From positions 124,001 to 188,000 of the forward strand of contig CACWNR010000003.1 of the NCBI GenBank assembly GCA_902762355.1: a stretch of DNA of 64,000 bases, read 5' to 3'. This DNA comes from an uncultured Bacteroidales bacterium. Its GTDB lineage: Bacteria; Bacteroidota; Bacteroidia; Bacteroidales; Paludibacteraceae. The notes under the pieces were generated by a model, which searched no databases, was not told the origin of the DNA, and saw only the letters and a list, made by a program, of their open reading frames with translations. A program made the translations under genes and the position numbers. Of this stretch, positions 60,779 through 64,000 are shown one piece after another; position 1 is the stretch's first letter; each line of letters begins with the position of its first letter.

Positions 60779-60796
60779 AAAAAAACTGTATCTTTG
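60766..60796 (+). promoter_or_regulatory. Promoter of glgP
   Basis: TTG (60766-60768), 20 bases, TATCTTTG (60789-60796), 40 bases before the ATG. Its -33 region interleaves with that of the RNase R promoter. Confidence 0.82.
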
Positions 60797-60835
60797 CACG
60801 CTTTTTTGTTGAAAAACGTATAAAACACTATATTT

Positions 60836-63391
60836 ATGAAAGTTAAAGTAAGTAATGTCAATCAACCGACGTGGAAAGAGTGCAATATTCACGCTACCCT
60901 TCCTGCAGAGTTGAGTAAATTGCAAGAGATTGCGTACAACGTATGGTGGTCTTGGAACGGCGACGCTAAGGATCTGTTCCGTTACATCGACTTGGACGCA
61001 TGGCACAAAGCCGGTTCCAACCCTGTTGTATTGCTGAATACCATCAGTTACGACAAGATGGTGGAGCTCACGAAAGATGAGAAATTCATGAAGCAGTTGG
61101 ACAAGACCTATGCCGAGTTCCGCGCTTACATGGACGCTCCGAAGGACAAGAAGAAACCGACGATCGCTTATTTCTCGATGGAGTACGGTCTGACGCACGT
61201 GCTGAAGATCTACTCGGGTGGTCTGGGTATTCTTGCCGGCGACTATATCAAAGAGGCATCGGATTGCAACATCGACATGACCGCGATCGGTTTCCTCTAT
61301 CGTTACGGTTATTTCACACAGACCCTGAGTCCGGAAGGTCAGCAGATTGCTAACTACGAGGCGCAGAACTTCAGCAATCTCCCTATTTATCAAGTAAAAG
61401 ACAAAGACGGCAACAACCTCGTTATCGACGTTCCTTACCCGGGTCGTACGGTGCACGCGTACTTGTGGCGCGTAGCGGTTGGTCGTATGGATCTGTACCT
61501 GCTGGATACGGATAACGAGCTGAACAGCGAGTGGGATCGTTCGATCACGCACCAGCTCTATGGTGGTGACAACGAGAACCGTCTCAAACAAGAGATCATG
61601 CTCGGTATCGGTGGTATGCTGGCGCTCAACAAACTGGGCATCAAGAAGGATGTGTACCACTGTAACGAGGGTCACGCAGCCCTCATGGGTCTGCAACGTC
61701 TCGTGGATCTGGTAGCCGAAGGTCTGAGCTTCAACGAGGCCAAGGAAGTCGTTCGCGCAAGCGGTCTCTACACTTGCCACACGCCGGTGCCCGCAGGACA
61801 CGACTATTTCGAGGAGGATATCTTCTACAAATACATGAACGAGTACGCTCCGAAACTCGGTATCGAGTGGGACGAGCTGATCGGTATGGGCCGTACCAAT
61901 CCGGAAGACAAGGGCGAGAAATTCTCGATGTCTGTCTTCGCACTCAACACCTGCCAGGAGGCGAACGGTGTGAGCTGGTTGCACGGCGAGGTTTCCAAGA
62001 AGATGTTCTCGCCGGTATGGCCGGGTTACTTCCCCGAGGAGCTGCACGTTGACTACGTCACCAACGGTGTACATATGCCTACCTGGGCGGCTTCCGACTG
62101 GAAAGTGGTATATAACAAATACCTGCCGAAGGGCTGGCAGAACGACCAATCGAACCTCGAGATGTGGAAGCCGTACGCAGAGATTCCGGATGAGGTCATC
62201 TGGAACACCCGTATGGGCTTGAAGCGTAAGATGATGGATTATATCAAGGAGCAGTTCCGTCAGGACTGGATGAAGAACCAGGGTGACCCGGGTCGTATCG
62301 TTCAAGCGCTGAGCGAGATGAACCCGAACAACCTCGTGATCGGTTTCGGTCGTCGTTTCGCGACCTACAAACGTGCGCACCTGCTGTTCACCGACCTCGA
62401 GCGTCTCGATAAGTTGGTTAACAACCCGAACTATCCGGTTCAGTTCCTCTTCACCGGTAAGGCTCACCCCGCTGATGGCGGTGGTCAAGGCCTGATCAAG
62501 CGTATCATCGAGATCAGCCGTATGCCGCAGTTCCTTGGTAAGATCATCTTCCTTGAAAACTACGATATGCGCCTCGCTAAGCGTTTGATCTCCGGTGTGG
62601 ATATCTGGTTGAACACCCCGACCCGTCCGTTGGAGGCGTCCGGTACATCCGGTGAGAAAGCCCAGATGAACGGCGTGCTTAACTTCTCCGTCAAGGACGG
62701 TTGGTGGTACGAGGGTTACGTACAGGGCGCAGGCTGGGCATTGACCGAGCACCGCACTTACGAGAACCAGGCGCACCAGGATCAGCTCGATGCCGCTACG
62801 ATCTACACCATGCTCGAGCGCGAGATCATTCCGCTGTACTACGCGAAGAACTCGAAAGGTTACAGCCCCGAGTGGATCCAGTACATCAAGAACAGCGTAA
62901 CGAAGATCACCCCGCGCTTCACGATGAAGCGTATGATCGACGACTACTTCGAGAAGTTCTACAACAAGCTCGCTAAGCGTCATAACATGCTCATGTCTGA
63001 CAACTATAAGATTGCCAAGGAGATTGCAGCATGGAAAGAAAACATGGTAGCGCACTGGGACGAGATCGAAGTCGTTAAGAAAGAGGCTCCGGATTTGAGC
63101 AACCTCAACGTAGGTGACAAGTTCAAAGTAGCTGTTGAGTTGGACACCAAGGGTCTGAACGACAAGGGTATCGGCGTCGAACTCGTAGCCGTTCGTACTT
63201 CGACGCATAACAACGACAAACTCTACGAAGTAGAGCCGTTGAAACTGGTTAAGAGCGAGGGCAGCCACCTGTTCTTCGAGAACATCTACCAGCTCGACTA
63301 TGCCGGAGGCATGAAGTTCTGCCTGCGAATGTATCCGCAGAACGAACTCCTCCCGCACCGCATGGACTTCTGCTACGTCCGCTGGATTTAA
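60836..63391 (+). CDS. glgP: Alpha-glucan phosphorylase
   Basis: 851 residues of the short alpha-glucan phosphorylase branch (GT35). [18 protein letters not shown] near the start, [44 protein letters not shown], and the pyridoxal phosphate region [14 protein letters not shown] with the cofactor Lys near 606. It releases glucose-1-phosphate from glycogen and completes the cluster at 46.8-52.6 kb. Own promoter and terminator. Confidence 0.94.
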   Translation: MKVKVSNVNQPTWKECNIHATLPAELSKLQEIAYNVWWSWNGDAKDLFRYIDLDAWHKAGSNPVVLLNTISYDKMVELTKDEKFMKQLDKTYAEFRAYMDAPKDKKKPTIAYFSMEYGLTHVLKIYSGGLGILAGDYIKEASDCNIDMTAIGFLYRYGYFTQTLSPEGQQIANYEAQNFSNLPIYQVKDKDGNNLVIDVPYPGRTVHAYLWRVAVGRMDLYLLDTDNELNSEWDRSITHQLYGGDNENRLKQEIMLGIGGMLALNKLGIKKDVYHCNEGHAALMGLQRLVDLVAEGLSFNEAKEVVRASGLYTCHTPVPAGHDYFEEDIFYKYMNEYAPKLGIEWDELIGMGRTNPEDKGEKFSMSVFALNTCQEANGVSWLHGEVSKKMFSPVWPGYFPEELHVDYVTNGVHMPTWAASDWKVVYNKYLPKGWQNDQSNLEMWKPYAEIPDEVIWNTRMGLKRKMMDYIKEQFRQDWMKNQGDPGRIVQALSEMNPNNLVIGFGRRFATYKRAHLLFTDLERLDKLVNNPNYPVQFLFTGKAHPADGGGQGLIKRIIEISRMPQFLGKIIFLENYDMRLAKRLISGVDIWLNTPTRPLEASGTSGEKAQMNGVLNFSVKDGWWYEGYVQGAGWALTEHRTYENQAHQDQLDAATIYTMLEREIIPLYYAKNSKGYSPEWIQYIKNSVTKITPRFTMKRMIDDYFEKFYNKLAKRHNMLMSDNYKIAKEIAAWKENMVAHWDEIEVVKKEAPDLSNLNVGDKFKVAVELDTKGLNDKGIGVELVAVRTSTHNNDKLYEVEPLKLVKSEGSHLFFENIYQLDYAGGMKFCLRMYPQNELLPHRMDFCYVRWI

Positions 63392-63420
63392 TCGCGCGAA
63401 CTACGGTTAGCGGTTATCTG

Positions 63421-63452
63421 AGAGAGATTTTCTTCGGAAAGTCTCTCTTTTG
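63421..63452 (+). terminator. Terminator after glgP
   Basis: AGAGAGATTTTC (63421-63432) pairs with GAAAGTCTCTCT (63437-63448) around TTCG, then TTTT. Confidence 0.87.
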
Positions 63453-63491
63453 CGTAAAAATGTAGAAAATTTTTATTTTTTTGAGGAAAAA

Positions 63492-63523
63492 TTTGCACAC
63501 ATCCTGAAAATGTTGTATTTTTG
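63492..63523 (+). promoter_or_regulatory. Promoter of the terminal surface protein gene
   Basis: TTTG (63492-63495), 20 bases, TATTTTTG (63516-63523). The transcript would have a leader of about 105 bases. Confidence 0.8.
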
Positions 63524-63633
63524 CATGCTAATCTGCTGTGCGCGCATATGTACCATGCATAATGCGTACGCGTGAGAACAGGACATGAAAAACAAATTAA
63601 CTGAAAAACACAAATTGAAAAATACATAATATT

Positions 63634-64000
63634 ATGAAAAACAACTATATCAAGAGTGAACGTATGTTGAACGTATGTTTAACCTATGTTTACCGTATGT
63701 TTATCGTATTCATTCTCCTTTTCACCATAGGTGTTGGACAATCGTGGGCCACCTACTATTATCGTGGAGGGAAAAATAGTTGGGGCGCCACGGCTATGAC
63801 AGATGTCAATGGTATCTATTCGTATTATTCGGCTAGCGGTTCTCATCAATTTAAGATTTCAACTTCAACATCCTCTTACGACTATAACTACTCATACGTT
63901 ACTGCTGGGTATAAGCAAACAGATGTAAGTGAAATCGGGGATTATGGTCAAGACAACTGTAATTGCTGGAAGAGTGGGTCGCACTACATATTGGTGTTTA
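63634..64000 (+). CDS. Secreted protein, N-terminal part (runs off the window)
   Basis: 122 residues are visible with no stop. A basic, long leader (MKNNYIKSERMLNVCLTYVY) precedes a hydrophobic stretch FIVFILLFTIGVGQSWA with a plausible signal cleavage after SWA. The mature part (YYYRGGKNSWGATAMTDVNG, HQFKIS) resembles beta-rich binding domains seen in large secreted Bacteroidales proteins. Five 11-base tandem repeats lie in the leader. Function not assignable. Confidence 0.7.
   Translation, partial: MKNNYIKSERMLNVCLTYVYRMFIVFILLFTIGVGQSWATYYYRGGKNSWGATAMTDVNGIYSYYSASGSHQFKISTSTSSYDYNYSYVTAGYKQTDVSEIGDYGQDNCNCWKSGSHYILVF
63659..63713 (+). repeat. Five 11-base tandem repeats in a signal-peptide region
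   Basis: Units AACGTATGTTG, AACGTATGTTT, AACCTATGTTT, ACCGTATGTTT, ATCGTATTCAT follow without gaps. Eleven is not a multiple of three. Confidence 0.82.

Noticed and set aside
60734-63358. An 874-codon open frame on the minus strand opposite glgP
   Set aside because: It mirrors glgP codon usage, has no signal, domain or promoter, and glgP itself is unmistakable.
63659-63713. AACGTATGTT repeats considered as recombinase half-sites
   Set aside because: They are direct, contiguous and inside a coding frame; no inverted partner is seen in the window.

Overview
The window (64 kb, about half G+C) comes from a member of the Bacteroidales. The reasons are the recurrent promoter pattern TTTG, about 20 bases, then TAnnTTTG; a short primary sigma factor without region 1.1; DUF4954 and DUF6089 proteins; GldD and C-terminal sorting tails typical of type IX secretion; an Mpi-like invertase; and a tmRNA tag of the form GNYEYALAA. 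The set resembles Paludibacteraceae or an uncultured gut or rumen Bacteroidales lineage, but family and genus cannot be fixed from the sequence alone.

Layout. 1-3.6 kb: end of rplI, rpmE, then a translationally coupled trio (PnuC-like transporter, RluA-type pseudouridine synthase, secreted CE12-like esterase). 3.6-6.1 kb (minus): a TonB energising operon, exbB - small membrane protein - exbD - exbD. 6.1-9.9 kb: tRNA-Ser(GGA) with decayed copies of its 3' end, then rlmL-like, queA and tatD, all carrying heptanucleotide repeats. 10-23.9 kb (minus): one 13-gene superoperon read from a single visible promoter: dnaN, DUF4954, rnz, radA, DUF6089, uppS, bamA, two ompH/skp, a 40-residue small protein, an MFS transporter, murF and a coiled-coil membrane protein. 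24-34 kb: Mpi-like recombinase, murI, sufB behind tRNA-Cys, an exonuclease/rlmI/nucleosidase operon, initiator tRNA with a secreted nuclease, and the tmRNA - tRNA-Ala - GNAT-like - Fur-like - tRNA-Arg transcript, then secG. 34-40 kb (minus): three secreted proteins with related tails, two sharing an N-terminal domain and one rich in starch-binding-like modules. 40-46.6 kb (minus): BASS transporter, dus, pgpH, a GGGP synthase-TadA fusion and gldD. 46.8-57 kb (plus): manC, then a glycogen cluster (GH133 debranching enzyme, glycogen synthase-like glycosyltransferase, GH57), a putative porin, clpC and trxA. 57-64 kb: tRNA-Arg and rpoD with a structured leader, a small RHH protein, an OMP, an RNase R lacking its N-terminal domains, glgP, and the start of a surface protein.

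How the genes fit together. Glucan handling recurs: surface glucan-binding candidates, type IX secretion (GldD), TonB energisation, then intracellular GH133/GT/GH57/GlgP. Envelope building (UppS, BamA, Skp, MurF, MurI, SecG) and RNA maturation (QueA, Dus, TadA, RlmI, RlmL, RluA, RNase Z, RNase R) make up most of the rest.

Most unusual content: three dispersed repeat families. (A) Heptanucleotide arrays with different unit sequences but always a 7-base period, many inside genes, where the ATTGGTG type encodes the heptad ITNHQSP. (B) Arrays of a 16-18 base unit around GTAAGACCG, inserted in frame in radA, dus (twice) and the linker of the GGGPS-TadA fusion. (C) Three 118-125 base intergenic palindromes whose outer stems differ in sequence but keep perfect pairing. 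In addition, two tRNA genes end exactly four bases before a start codon, and five 11-base repeats lie in the signal-peptide region of the last gene.
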